A model generated the notes under the pieces. It saw nothing but the letters and a program-made list of their open reading frames with translations, did not search any database and was not told the DNA's origin. Shown here one piece after another: positions 6,892 through 15,155 of a stretch of 55,105 nucleotides of DNA (its first letter is position 1; each line of letters starts with the position of its first letter). The DNA lies in the NCBI GenBank assembly GCA_016176285.1, contig JACOXM010000004.1, forward strand, positions 1 to 55,105, written 5' to 3'. A program made the position numbers and the translations under genes. This DNA is from Candidatus Giovannonibacteria bacterium. Its GTDB lineage: Bacteria; Patescibacteriota; Minisyncoccia; JACPKW01; UBA11713.

Positions 6892-8173
6892 GCGAAAAAA
6901 TAGTCGCAACACTGGCGACTGCCATAATCAAAACGGTTAGCCAGCCAAACGAGCTTACGGCAGGATGATTTGTTTTCTCTTTCATTATTTCTTTATCACT
7001 GCTCATCCTGACAATTAATACGAGTACTATTGGCGCAATAATGCCATTTGCCACAGCGGAATATAATAAAGCCTTCATTGGATCCAAACCTATAAAATTC
7101 ATAGCGAGCCCGATTATCATTGCCGCAATGATCACTCCGTAGAAAGCGCGCGCCTCTTTTAATTTTCTAAATAAGCCGTATTTCCAGCCAAAACTTTCAG
7201 ATATGGCATAAGAAGCCGCGCCAGCTAAAACCGGAATCGCAAGCAGTCCGGAGCCGATAATGCCGACGGCAAAAAGAATAAAAGCAAAATCTCCAGCCAG
7301 TGGTTTAAGAGCAAGCGCCGCATCGGATGCAGTATTTATATTTGTTATACCAGCCGCGAAAAGCGTTCCCGCGGATGCGGCGATAATAAAAAACATAACA
7401 AGGTTTGAAAAAAACATTCCCGACCAAATATCAATTCGAACACGATGAACTTCATCGTCTGAAATATTCTGGTGCCAGGAGTGAGATCGCAGATGATGTT
7501 CAAGATGTTCCTCCTCAACTTCCTGGGAAGTCTGCCAAAAAAATAAATATGGGGAAATTGTCGTTCCTAAAACACCGCAGATTAAAATAATTTGCTCTTT
7601 TGAAAAAGTTAAAGAAGGTATAAACGCACGCGCTACAACTTCGCCCCAATTCAAATTGGTCATGATAGCGGATGCCGCGTAAGCCAGAAGTGAGATTGTG
7701 AGAAATTTTAGAAATTGGGAGTATCTTTCGTATTTAATAAGTATTTCCAAAAAGAGGCTTATAAGAGCAAAAAATATCAGTAAAAAATTAAAATTAATTT
7801 CCGGCAAAATCAGTTCCGTCGCTTTTGCCATAGCTCCCAAATCCGCTCCGATATTAATGGCGTTGGCAGTGAAAAGCAAAGCAGTGGTCGTAAATAAAAC
7901 CCATCGCGGGTAGTGCCGCCTTATATTCGCCGCCAGGCCATGGCCGGTTACAAGCCCGATCCTCGCGCACATTTCCTGGATAAATGCCATCAAGGGAAAG
8001 GTGAAGCCGGCCAGCCAGAGAAACTGGAATCCATGGCGCGCGCCCGCTTGGGAATACGTAGCAATACCGGAAGGATCATCATCCGCCGCCCCCGTAATCA
8101 AACCTGGTCCTAATTTCCTCCAATATCTTTCAGCCTGATGCAAAGGATTTTTGTCAATATTGTTTTTCCTCAA
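6878..8173 (-). CDS. NRAMP-family divalent metal transporter
   Basis: The 431-residue protein has about 11 membrane helices in the NRAMP order. The helix 1 metal-site motif is DDDPSGIA instead of the canonical DPGN, and helix 6 has TTISPYLFF instead of the Met-Pro-His motif of Mn/Fe transporters. This points to an NRAMP-related subfamily whose substrate may differ, for example Mg2+. The start is TTG at 8173; a GAGGA stretch inside the first codons could alternatively serve an ATT start 5 codons later. No convincing promoter lies directly before it, but a promoter, structured leader and terminator do lie upstream, so attenuation is plausible. Confidence 0.88.
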   Translation of the reverse strand: MRKNNIDKNPLHQAERYWRKLGPGLITGAADDDPSGIATYSQAGARHGFQFLWLAGFTFPLMAFIQEMCARIGLVTGHGLAANIRRHYPRWVLFTTTALLFTANAINIGADLGAMAKATELILPEINFNFLLIFFALISLFLEILIKYERYSQFLKFLTISLLAYAASAIMTNLNWGEVVARAFIPSLTFSKEQIILICGVLGTTISPYLFFWQTSQEVEEEHLEHHLRSHSWHQNISDDEVHRVRIDIWSGMFFSNLVMFFIIAASAGTLFAAGITNINTASDAALALKPLAGDFAFILFAVGIIGSGLLAIPVLAGAASYAISESFGWKYGLFRKLKEARAFYGVIIAAMIIGLAMNFIGLDPMKALLYSAVANGIIAPIVLVLIVRMSSDKEIMKEKTNHPAVSSFGWLTVLIMAVASVATIFSLIFW

Positions 8174-8192
8174 GATATGTATATTTTAGCAC

Positions 8193-8223
8193 AAAAAAAG
8201 GCCACCCAGTGGGTGGCCTTTTT
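8193..8223. terminator. Bidirectional terminator in the NRAMP-sigma factor divergent region
   Basis: GGCCACCC (8200-8207) pairs with GGGTGGCC (8211-8218) around AGT. Seven T residues follow on the minus strand and five on the plus strand. Its place upstream of both flanking genes is unusual. Confidence 0.8.
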
Positions 8224-8357
8224 GCCCTGCCATAATGCAGGGCCCGCGTTCTTTAACTAATTCAAATTTTTAATGCGACCTTTCTCCTTACAGCTATTAG
8301 AACTGCTCTTTTTTTCTTAAAGTTTCACTTGGAAACATTTCATATATTAATGCGGTT
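8193..8357 (-). ncRNA. Candidate structured leader or small RNA upstream of the NRAMP gene
   Basis: A minus-strand promoter predicts a transcript from about 8357. It would contain a small hairpin GTTTC-CAAGT-GAAAC, a second hairpin GCCCTGC-ATTATG-GCAGGGC (8224-8243) and a third GC-rich hairpin ending in a U-tract at 8193-8199. It could be a ~165-nt RNA, or an attenuated 5' leader of the NRAMP gene whose start codon lies 20 bases beyond the U-tract. An 8-codon ORF (MKCFQVKL) lies near its 5' end. I do not recognise the known manganese or nickel/cobalt riboswitch core motifs. Confidence 0.4.
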
Positions 8358-8363
8358 TTAAAT

Positions 8364-8392
8364 ATTAGAAATAAAGTTTGATTAAAATTCAA
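8364..8392 (-). promoter_or_regulatory. Promoter of the NRAMP leader or small RNA
   Basis: On the minus strand TTGAAT (8387-8392), a 17-base spacer and TCTAAT (8364-8369) form a good sigma70-like promoter. Transcription would start near 8357. Confidence 0.55.
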
Positions 8393-8395
8393 ATA

Positions 8396-8424
8396 TTGAG
8401 TTTTTGCCTTTTTTATTCTATTCT
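8396..8424 (+). promoter_or_regulatory. Possible promoter of the ECF sigma factor gene
   Basis: TTGAGT (8396-8401), a 17-base spacer and TATTCT (8419-8424) are followed after 8 bases by the ATG at 8433. The spacing predicts a leaderless mRNA. Confidence 0.5.
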
Positions 8425-8432
8425 TATCAGTA

Positions 8433-9029
8433 ATGGCTAATAAAAAAAGCTATAAAAATCTTCTTGACGGAGGGCCGGAGGCCCTTAGCGAAACGAGCGA
8501 TGAAATATTGCTAGCGGCGGCTTTGGAGTATCCGGATTTATTCTCCGTTTTAGTGGATCGCTACCAGTCAGCCTTCCTGCGTTTTGCCGGGCGAATCCTT
8601 AATACAAAAGAAGAAGCTGAAGATGTCGTACAGGATTCATTCATGAAAATATACCGCCACGCCGACCAGCTTCAAGAAGGGCCGAATTCAAAGTTCAAAA
8701 GCTGGGCTTATAAAATTGTTTTCAACACGGCGTTGACGCGATACAGGAGCCTTAAAAAACGCTCCGGCGAGATGACGTATCTGGACACCTTTTTATATGA
8801 AACTCTTGGGTCCAAGGAATTTCAGGATAACCTTAATGCGGAGATCATGGTAAAAGAAATTCTCGCAAAGATGCCGGGGGACTTCAGGGAACTTTTAGAA
8901 ATGCATTATTTAAAAGGTCTTTCCTACGATCAGATCTCGCGGGAAAAAAATATTACTATTCCGGCGCTAAAGATGAGGCTTTTCAGGGCGAGGGAAGTCT
9001 TCAGAAATGTAGCGGACGGAGCTAATTAA
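8433..9029 (+). CDS. ECF-type RNA polymerase sigma factor
   Basis: The 198-residue protein has sigma region 2 (about 40-105), including AEDVVQDSFMKIYRH, the core-binding and -10-recognition segment, and FKSWAYKIVFNTALTRYR. Region 4 (about 148-192) has the helix-turn-helix LLEMHYLKGLSYDQISREKN...IPALKMRLFRAREVF. No sigma regions 1 or 3 are present, as expected for group IV sigma factors. The next gene, 9 bp downstream, encodes a small membrane protein that could be its anti-sigma partner. Which promoters it reads is not visible. Confidence 0.93.
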   Translation: MANKKSYKNLLDGGPEALSETSDEILLAAALEYPDLFSVLVDRYQSAFLRFAGRILNTKEEAEDVVQDSFMKIYRHADQLQEGPNSKFKSWAYKIVFNTALTRYRSLKKRSGEMTYLDTFLYETLGSKEFQDNLNAEIMVKEILAKMPGDFRELLEMHYLKGLSYDQISREKNITIPALKMRLFRAREVFRNVADGAN

Positions 9030-9038
9030 TTAAATAGT

Positions 9039-9443
9039 ATGCAAAATATTGGTGAAATAAATATTGCGTGGAGCGAATCAGAGCTCCTGAAAATGAAGGG
9101 CCAGATTGTAAGGCGCGTTCACTTCTCCTGGTTTTTACGGAAAGTGGTTGTTCCGGGCGTTTTGGTTCTTGCGGTTTCCGGAGCAGTTATTATTAAAGGG
9201 ATCTTGGACTTTCATGTTTCAATGATTGTTAACAATACCCTTTCAAGATTAATGAGCTTTGATTTATTTGGACTTCTCAAATATCTTTTTGTTGCGTTCC
9301 AAAAGACGGAGCTCGATATGCTGGCCATGCTTGTAGCATCTTCTCTGTTGGCGCTTTATTTTGGAAGAAGGTTAGCCAAGGAAACATTCAACTTCATGAC
9401 CAGGGGAACCGCAAACCCGCTTACGCGCAACGTGAATTCCTAA
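9039..9443 (+). CDS. Small membrane protein, possible anti-sigma partner
   Basis: I do not recognise this 134-residue protein. A ~32-residue cytosolic N-terminus (WSESELLKMKGQIVRRVHFS) is followed by membrane helices at about 33-53 and 89-106 and possibly an amphipathic segment between them. There is no zinc anti-sigma HxxxCxxC motif. It follows the ECF sigma gene by 9 bp and ends just before a terminator, so the two make a bicistronic unit. The anti-sigma role is inferred from position only. Confidence 0.65.
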   Translation: MQNIGEINIAWSESELLKMKGQIVRRVHFSWFLRKVVVPGVLVLAVSGAVIIKGILDFHVSMIVNNTLSRLMSFDLFGLLKYLFVAFQKTELDMLAMLVASSLLALYFGRRLAKETFNFMTRGTANPLTRNVNS

Positions 9444-9463
9444 AAGTCTATACATCTTATAGA

Positions 9464-9492
9464 CAAAAAGACCTTCACAGTGGGGTCTTTTT
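9464..9492 (+). terminator. Intrinsic terminator after the sigma factor operon
   Basis: AAAAAGACC pairs with GGGTCTTTTT around a ~9-base loop (TTCACAGTG), ending in a T-tract at 9487-9492. It separates the sigma operon from serS. Confidence 0.85.
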
Positions 9493-9509
9493 GTTATATT
9501 CTGAAATCT

Positions 9510-10793
9510 GTGTTAGACATTAAATTTATCCGCGAAAATCTGGGTTTGGTAAAAGAGTCGCTCCTCAGGCGAAGATATAATTTCGACTTGGAAAGATTTA
9601 CGAGGGTGGATGAAAGTTACCGAAGCCTTCTCACTGAGGTGGAGTCAATGCGGGCGCATCAAAATAAAATTTCCGATGAATTCGCAAAAGATACGTCTGA
9701 AAATAAATCAAAAATTCTCTCCGAGCTAAAGACTTTCAAGGAAAACCTTCAAAAAAAAGAAGCAGACTTAAAAAGAACGGATGCGGAACTCTTTAATTTG
9801 CTTCTCCAGATTCCGAATATTCCGGACCCGACGGTTCCGGAGGGGCAAACAGAAGATGATAATGTTGAAATCAGAAAATGGGGGGAGCCCAGAAAATTCA
9901 CTTTTAAAATAAAAGATCATAACGAACTCGTAAATCTGCTGGATTTGGCTGATTTAGAAAGGGGAGCGAAGGTTTCCGGTTTTAGGGGTTACTTTTTAAA
10001 AGGCGACGGGGTACTCCTGTCGTTCGCCCTTTGGCAATTCGCTCTGGATTTCATGGTCAAGAAAGGATTTACTCCTTTTATCACTCCATCCCTAGTTAAG
10101 GAAAATATTTTTGTAGAAACCGGAAAGCTTCCTATATTTCGGGATGACTTTTATGCCGCGGATGATAATCTTTATCTTTCTCCGACTGCAGAAGTTCCGA
10201 TGATGGGATACCACGAAAATGAAATTTTATCGGAAGAAGAACTGCCGAAAAAATATGTTGCTTTTTCTCCGTGTTACAGAAGGGAAGCGGGATCATACGG
10301 AAAAGATGAAAGGGGACTTTATAGAAAGCATGAATTTATGAAAGTGGAGCAAATAGTTCTATGTAAGGCGGAACATCAGGAATCCGTTAAGTGGCACGAA
10401 GAATTAACCGGATTCTCCGAGGAAATTGTAAAAGCTCTTGAGCTGCCTTATCACGTAATTATAAATTCCACGGGCGACTTGCCCTTTGGCGCCGTAAAGA
10501 TGTATGACATAGAAGTTTGGATTCCCTCGGAAAATCGCTACAGAGAATCCCACTCCTCATCTATAATCCATGATTTTCAAACGAGGCGCCTTAAAATCAG
10601 GTACAAATCCGCTGATGGAAAAATGAGATTCGCTCATTCATTAAATAATACTGCGATCGCAACACCCCGAATATTGCAATCTTTGCTTGAAAATCATCAA
10701 AATGAAGATGGGTCCGTAACTGTTCCCGAAGTTCTACAAAAATATATGGGCAAAGATGTCATTACGCCAAGAACTCAAAAAAACATCCAATAA
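9510..10793 (+). CDS. serS: Seryl-tRNA synthetase
   Basis: The enzyme charges tRNA-Ser. The 427-residue product begins at a GTG (VLDIKFIRENL, the usual SerRS N-terminus); an ATG 10 codons upstream lies inside the terminator hairpin and is rejected. The N-terminal long coiled-coil arm spans about residues 30-105. Class II motif 2 (FSPCYRREAGSYGKDERG) is near 250-267, and motif 3 near 373-390 includes LNNTAIATPR. It overlaps the FtsQ-like gene by 38 bp, implying coupled translation. Confidence 0.95.
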   Translation: MLDIKFIRENLGLVKESLLRRRYNFDLERFTRVDESYRSLLTEVESMRAHQNKISDEFAKDTSENKSKILSELKTFKENLQKKEADLKRTDAELFNLLLQIPNIPDPTVPEGQTEDDNVEIRKWGEPRKFTFKIKDHNELVNLLDLADLERGAKVSGFRGYFLKGDGVLLSFALWQFALDFMVKKGFTPFITPSLVKENIFVETGKLPIFRDDFYAADDNLYLSPTAEVPMMGYHENEILSEEELPKKYVAFSPCYRREAGSYGKDERGLYRKHEFMKVEQIVLCKAEHQESVKWHEELTGFSEEIVKALELPYHVIINSTGDLPFGAVKMYDIEVWIPSENRYRESHSSSIIHDFQTRRLKIRYKSADGKMRFAHSLNNTAIATPRILQSLLENHQNEDGSVTVPEVLQKYMGKDVITPRTQKNIQ

Positions 10794-11562
10794 GCGAAAA
10801 AGGCAGGAATTCCTAAAGCGTGGGCTAATTCTCGCAGGAGTATTCATGTTTTTTATTATCGTGATTTTCTTTTTGTTTTTTATTCCGCAGCTCCGCATCA
10901 ATAACATCGCGATAGCAGGCGCTGACGGGAAAGCCGCGAAAGATCTTGAAAATGAAATCAAATCAATATTGCAAAACAAATATTACTACATTATTCCAAA
11001 AGACCACTTATTTTTCTACCCCAGGGATGAAATCGAAGCCCTCCTTGAAAAAAAATTCAGAGTTCAAAAATTCGGCATAGATAAAGATTACCCATCAGCG
11101 CTTAAGATTTCCATTTCAGAGAGGGAACCATGGGCACTTTGGTGTTCTGCCGAAAATCAAGGTAAATGCTTATTAATAGATCGCGATGGTTTCGCATTCG
11201 AAAACGCACCCCTAACCGCCGGCACCGCGGTTTTAAAAATCATCGACGCAAGGAACTCAAACCCTCTCGGAAAAAATATTCTTCCAGAAGGCGATTTCTC
11301 TCTTTTGCGTTTTTTTATTGAAGAAATTCCCAAAAATATTGATGAAAAAATATCTTCCGTAAACATTAAAGCTTCGGGTAAAGGTTTTCTTATTTATTTC
11401 AAAACCGGCTGGTATGCGTTTATAGACAATGAAACAGACAAAGATAAAGCCATCCAGAACGTGAACCTTGCGTTGAACAATTCCGAAATTAAAGACAAGC
11501 GAAGTAAACTCGAATACATAGACCTCCGCTTCGAAGATAAAGTTTTCTATAAATTCAAGTGA
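10756..11562 (+). CDS. ftsQ: FtsQ/DivIB-like cell division protein
   Basis: The 268-residue protein has a basic cytosolic tail (about 1-22), one membrane helix (about 23-44) and a POTRA-like domain starting LRINNIAIAG (about 47-120). A beta-rich domain follows. This is the layout of FtsQ/DivIB, which links FtsL/FtsB to the septal synthase outside the membrane. It is separated here from the mraZ-ftsI cluster and instead overlaps serS. The family is highly divergent, so the assignment rests on architecture and the SEREPWALW motif that closes the POTRA-proximal region. It converges on a glycosyltransferase gene with a 5 bp gap. Confidence 0.72.
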   Translation: MSLRQELKKTSNKRKRQEFLKRGLILAGVFMFFIIVIFFLFFIPQLRINNIAIAGADGKAAKDLENEIKSILQNKYYYIIPKDHLFFYPRDEIEALLEKKFRVQKFGIDKDYPSALKISISEREPWALWCSAENQGKCLLIDRDGFAFENAPLTAGTAVLKIIDARNSNPLGKNILPEGDFSLLRFFIEEIPKNIDEKISSVNIKASGKGFLIYFKTGWYAFIDNETDKDKAIQNVNLALNNSEIKDKRSKLEYIDLRFEDKVFYKFK

Positions 11563-11567
11563 TTAAT

Positions 11568-13394
11568 TTAAGGAATCTTATAGATAAATATCGATTTACC
11601 GGCGCGGGTGAAGGGTTCCTGCCCGCGCAACCAGAGGTAAGTGTCTTCGGGCTTTATCGTTAGGCCGTTAACCCACCTTCCCGTAGCACCCCGCAAGAGC
11701 GTCGCGGAGACTGCGAAATACGATCCAGGCGGGGGCGGGCCTTTTGCGGACCACCACGGAACATATTGTCCATCTAAATAGTATTGCGGGGAACCTCCTC
11801 CAAAATAATCCAAATATATTTTCTCTCCGTAAAATTTAGGATCATTATCAAGAATTTCACGAAGGCGCTTCAAATCCTGTCCCCAGTCATAATTAGAATC
11901 CACGATATAATAATGGCCGTTATCTATTCCCACTGTTTCGTTAAAGTAAGAGAGGTAATGGGGGAATGCCGCAATAGCCGCTACAAAAATCCAAAGAAAT
12001 ACAAGGAAAAGAAAAATTAATTTAGGGATCGGCACTATGAAATTTCTATATAGCAAACCGAGCCAATCTCTAATACTTCCTGGCTGCATGGCCGCCTGGG
12101 GCCTACGTATCCATCCGGCAAGCTGGCGCGAAACCAAAATATAAACAAACGGAAATGTCGGTAAAATATGCCGAACGCCGATATTAAGGATTCCTTTTAT
12201 CGAGTAAGCCCAATATGCCGAGATAAATAAAATGCTCGCGGCTAGGACAAAATTATTTCTGATCCAATCAAGAATGGCCGCGAAACTCTTTTTTCGCGAT
12301 TCAAATATTTTTTTAATTCCCAAATAAATCGCGAGCAGGGTTAGAAGATGGAATGGAAGCGTTTCTTTGAGGGCATAGGCCGCCGGGAAATAAGAGCGCC
12401 ATCCGGACGCCGAAACTTCACCCCAAAAATATGTGGTATTGCCTCCGGACGCGCGCTGAATAACCATTAATAATCCGAGGAGATATTGGCCAAGCGGGCG
12501 AAGCGCATCATGACCGATAAGCCAGAAGTCCAAATTCGCAAGGGGGCGCATTCCAAACCCAGAAAGTACCCATTCGGCATCCCTTAACTGCTGATCTTTC
12601 GGATAATTCCAGACATGGAAAAGATATACGAGATAAATTAATGCGAGCGCGATTATTCCGATTGCGAGCAATTTAGCTAGCATCAAAAAAAATGTTCGCG
12701 CAAATTTTTTATCTTGACGAGATTCGAGCACTACCCACAAAACAGCGAGGAATGCAATTATCGGTACCGCAAGGAAAAGAGAGAATTTAAAAAGGAGTGC
12801 CGTGCCTAAACAAAGTCCCGCGATAACGAGATTCCAAATAGACTGGTTTTTTAAAAACCGCAGAAATGACGCAATCGCAATAAAAAATCCGAACGCGGCC
12901 GCAACGTCTGTTGTCACATAGCGGGAATGTGCTAGAAATGTCGGAGAAAAAACATAGAAAAATAATGCAATCATCCCGACGCCCCGTCCGTAAAGCGAAG
13001 AAACCCACAAAAACAAAAGCCATCCGAATAAAAGAGCCAGAAGCATCATTGGCAAGCGTGCCCAGAAAACAATTTGATCGGGATTGTTTCCGTTTCCATA
13101 AAGGAGCTCGGCCCCTGCAGCCCATTGCCTTCCATTTATATCCTCGGCAGTCCAAAAAGGCTTATCTAAATCAAGCTTAAGATCCATAAACATCAATGGA
13201 AGCGCGGCTAAATCTTTCGCGAGTGGAGGATGCTCCGGATTCAGGCGCGAATCCTTATATTTCAAATAAGTATACCCCGCCCCAATATGCGCGACTTCAT
13301 CGAATGTCGCAGATTCGTTTATGGACGAAGAAAACATCAGCGCGAACATAATCGCGAGGAGCAGGGCCGGAATAAGATATTTGTTTCTAACCAT
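11568..13394 (-). CDS. GT-C glycosyltransferase, family 39-like
   Basis: This is a polytopic ~608-residue protein. The first outside loop ESATFDEVAHIGAGY contains the catalytic-type acidic residue, followed by NPEHPPLAKDLAALP, as in dolichyl- or polyprenyl-phosphate-mannose protein glycosyltransferases (PMT/ArnT-like). A C-terminal stretch carries YIVDSNYDWGQDLKRL. It would transfer a sugar from a lipid carrier on the outer face of the membrane. I prefer the start MVRNKYLIP at 13394. The 37-codon extension to 13505 looks like non-coding sequence and overlaps a small plus-strand ORF. Donor and acceptor are unknown. Confidence 0.85.
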   Translation of the reverse strand: MVRNKYLIPALLLAIMFALMFSSSINESATFDEVAHIGAGYTYLKYKDSRLNPEHPPLAKDLAALPLMFMDLKLDLDKPFWTAEDINGRQWAAGAELLYGNGNNPDQIVFWARLPMMLLALLFGWLLFLWVSSLYGRGVGMIALFFYVFSPTFLAHSRYVTTDVAAAFGFFIAIASFLRFLKNQSIWNLVIAGLCLGTALLFKFSLFLAVPIIAFLAVLWVVLESRQDKKFARTFFLMLAKLLAIGIIALALIYLVYLFHVWNYPKDQQLRDAEWVLSGFGMRPLANLDFWLIGHDALRPLGQYLLGLLMVIQRASGGNTTYFWGEVSASGWRSYFPAAYALKETLPFHLLTLLAIYLGIKKIFESRKKSFAAILDWIRNNFVLAASILFISAYWAYSIKGILNIGVRHILPTFPFVYILVSRQLAGWIRRPQAAMQPGSIRDWLGLLYRNFIVPIPKLIFLFLVFLWIFVAAIAAFPHYLSYFNETVGIDNGHYYIVDSNYDWGQDLKRLREILDNDPKFYGEKIYLDYFGGGSPQYYLDGQYVPWWSAKGPPPPGSYFAVSATLLRGATGRWVNGLTIKPEDTYLWLRGQEPFTRAGKSIFIYKIP

Positions 13395-13413
13395 AGTGGA
13401 ATATACTTTAATT

Positions 13414-13548
13414 ATGTATGAATTTCTTAAAAGCTCCATCGGGGTTCTCGGCACATTCCTAAAAATAGCGTTCCCTCCTGAATTGCTTTTGGTTATATTA
13501 GCCATTTCCGCTTATGTAGTTTACAGATCATATAGAAGTAAGGGATAG
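13414..13548 (+). CDS. Possible 44-residue membrane peptide
   Basis: An ATG at 13414 opens MYEFLKSSIGVLGTFLKIAF... with a convincing hydrophobic helix (PPELLLVILAISAYVVY) and a basic end (RSYRSKG). It fills the gap between two minus-strand glycosyltransferase genes and overlaps the 3' end of the upstream one by 21 bp. The opposite-strand reading here looks non-coding. There is no homology evidence and no clear ribosome binding site, so this is tentative. Confidence 0.35.
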   Translation: MYEFLKSSIGVLGTFLKIAFPPELLLVILAISAYVVYRSYRSKG

Positions 13549-15138
13549 GGCGATGAATGCCCCATGCACTGTTATTTTCATATCTTTATATTTTTTCAGC
13601 ATATAAGAAATTTCGCCCTTATTCTCCGTATTCAGAAAAACTATAACCGCTTTTTCCGGAAGCGAATCCTCGAATGCTTTTTCGAGGCCGTCGGGAGTTA
13701 CATAATGATAATTTTTTCTGGTTCTCTCTTCCGGGAGAAAAGTATTCGTACCATAAAGAACGGATTGGCTTGAAATCGAGACAATTCTCCCATCGAGCCG
13801 CTCGCCGGTAATAACCACATATTTATTTACTTCGTCCGGCAAAGATTTTAAATACATCGCCATTTCCCAATCCCGTGCCGCGAATGCGGCATAAACTTCT
13901 CCATTCTGGGACCAATTATTAAAATATTTGTCATAAGTATCCGTTGAAATGGAAACAAGAAGCAGTGCCAGCAAAAAAAGCATCTCTCGCTTTATCCGTA
14001 ATAGTTGGTTCGCATACTTCGGAAATTGATCGCGTTTTTTTGCAATCCAAACGGAAATAAGGTTGATTAAATAATTCATCCCTACTGAGGATAAAATAAC
14101 TGCAGGAATTATTGAAATAATACTCCTCAAGGCATGGGGGAGTCCCTCGCTCGAAATAACCACCGGCAGGAGAGAAAGAGCAAAAAATATAAATAAAAAC
14201 CAGGAGCTGAATTTCTTAATTGAGCGCAAGGAAACCAATATTCCTATAAAAAATAATATACCTACTACCAATGAAAGCTGGGGAGAGCCGGAATAATTAT
14301 GCCTCCAGTTGAAATCACCGTAGAACCAGAACATTCCGACGGTTTTTGCCGAATTGATTAACAGCTGTTGAACGGGGGAGTCCGAAGAAAAAATTGAAAT
14401 CTGGCTAGTGCGCCCAAGAATATCGTCAGGGTGTTCTGAAAAATAAAGTCCGAGCGGGATTACCGCGATTAGGACAAATAGAACGTATATTAGTGAAAGG
14501 CAAGGGGAGCACGTATCTCTGCGCTCTTTTTTCCAGCCTCTAACAATTGGAAAAATCATCAAGAGCGGCAAAATGCGGTAGGCAATATAGCTATGGAAGC
14601 CTAACCCGAAAAGCAGCCCCCCAGCGGCGGCGGAAATAATTTGAGTTTTTGATGTTCCGATGTCTTTATAAATCCTGAAAAGAAAATACAAACCCCAAAC
14701 CAGAAAAAAAGGAGCCATAATGGCCCGGAATCCTATCCTAGAAAAATTAACATGCCAAAAACTAGTCGCGAGAAAAAATGACGCGAGAAGCGAGATGCGG
14801 TCTCGATCCGGAGAGTTATAGAACATAGCCCTCGCGAGAAAAAATAGGCCCAAAACCGTAAGAGTTCCGAAAATAGCGGAAACTATTCTTAAAGCCCAGG
14901 GTTCGTGGCCAAACATGGAAATTGAGAATGCCTGAATATTTATAAAAAGCCCTTCGCGCCCGTTATTGTCTGGATAAAATGCCTTAAATTCTCCGCTTGA
15001 AAGTGCTTCGGTAGCATTGTTGCCGTTCATTGCCTCATCCGGATATAGGCCCGGCGGAATTTCCCAAATCATCCAAAAACGAAGAAAAATCGCGAGAGAC
15101 ATTATTGCGATTATCGCCAACAGCTTTTTCCCACTCAT
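13528..15138 (-). CDS. GT-C glycosyltransferase, family 39-like (second copy)
   Basis: The 536-residue polytopic protein has the outer loop IPPGLYPDEAMNGNNATEAL with the DE dyad typical of PMT/ArnT-type enzymes, then NGREGLFINIQAFSISMFG and at least ten membrane helices. A soluble C-terminal domain follows from about residue 420. It lies upstream of the other GT-C gene and divergent from a GtrA gene with a 17 bp gap, together suggesting a small cell-surface glycosylation locus. The substrate cannot be read from the sequence. Confidence 0.85.
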   Translation of the reverse strand: MSGKKLLAIIAIMSLAIFLRFWMIWEIPPGLYPDEAMNGNNATEALSSGEFKAFYPDNNGREGLFINIQAFSISMFGHEPWALRIVSAIFGTLTVLGLFFLARAMFYNSPDRDRISLLASFFLATSFWHVNFSRIGFRAIMAPFFLVWGLYFLFRIYKDIGTSKTQIISAAAGGLLFGLGFHSYIAYRILPLLMIFPIVRGWKKERRDTCSPCLSLIYVLFVLIAVIPLGLYFSEHPDDILGRTSQISIFSSDSPVQQLLINSAKTVGMFWFYGDFNWRHNYSGSPQLSLVVGILFFIGILVSLRSIKKFSSWFLFIFFALSLLPVVISSEGLPHALRSIISIIPAVILSSVGMNYLINLISVWIAKKRDQFPKYANQLLRIKREMLFLLALLLVSISTDTYDKYFNNWSQNGEVYAAFAARDWEMAMYLKSLPDEVNKYVVITGERLDGRIVSISSQSVLYGTNTFLPEERTRKNYHYVTPDGLEKAFEDSLPEKAVIVFLNTENKGEISYMLKKYKDMKITVHGAFIALSLTSI

Positions 15139-15155
15139 AATTTAATGATATCATA

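Noticed and set aside
13395-13505. N-terminal extension of the GT39-like protein (MANITKS...)
   Set aside because: The 37 extra residues have no membrane or family character, and they lie opposite a better-looking small ORF; the start at 13394 fits the first membrane helix.
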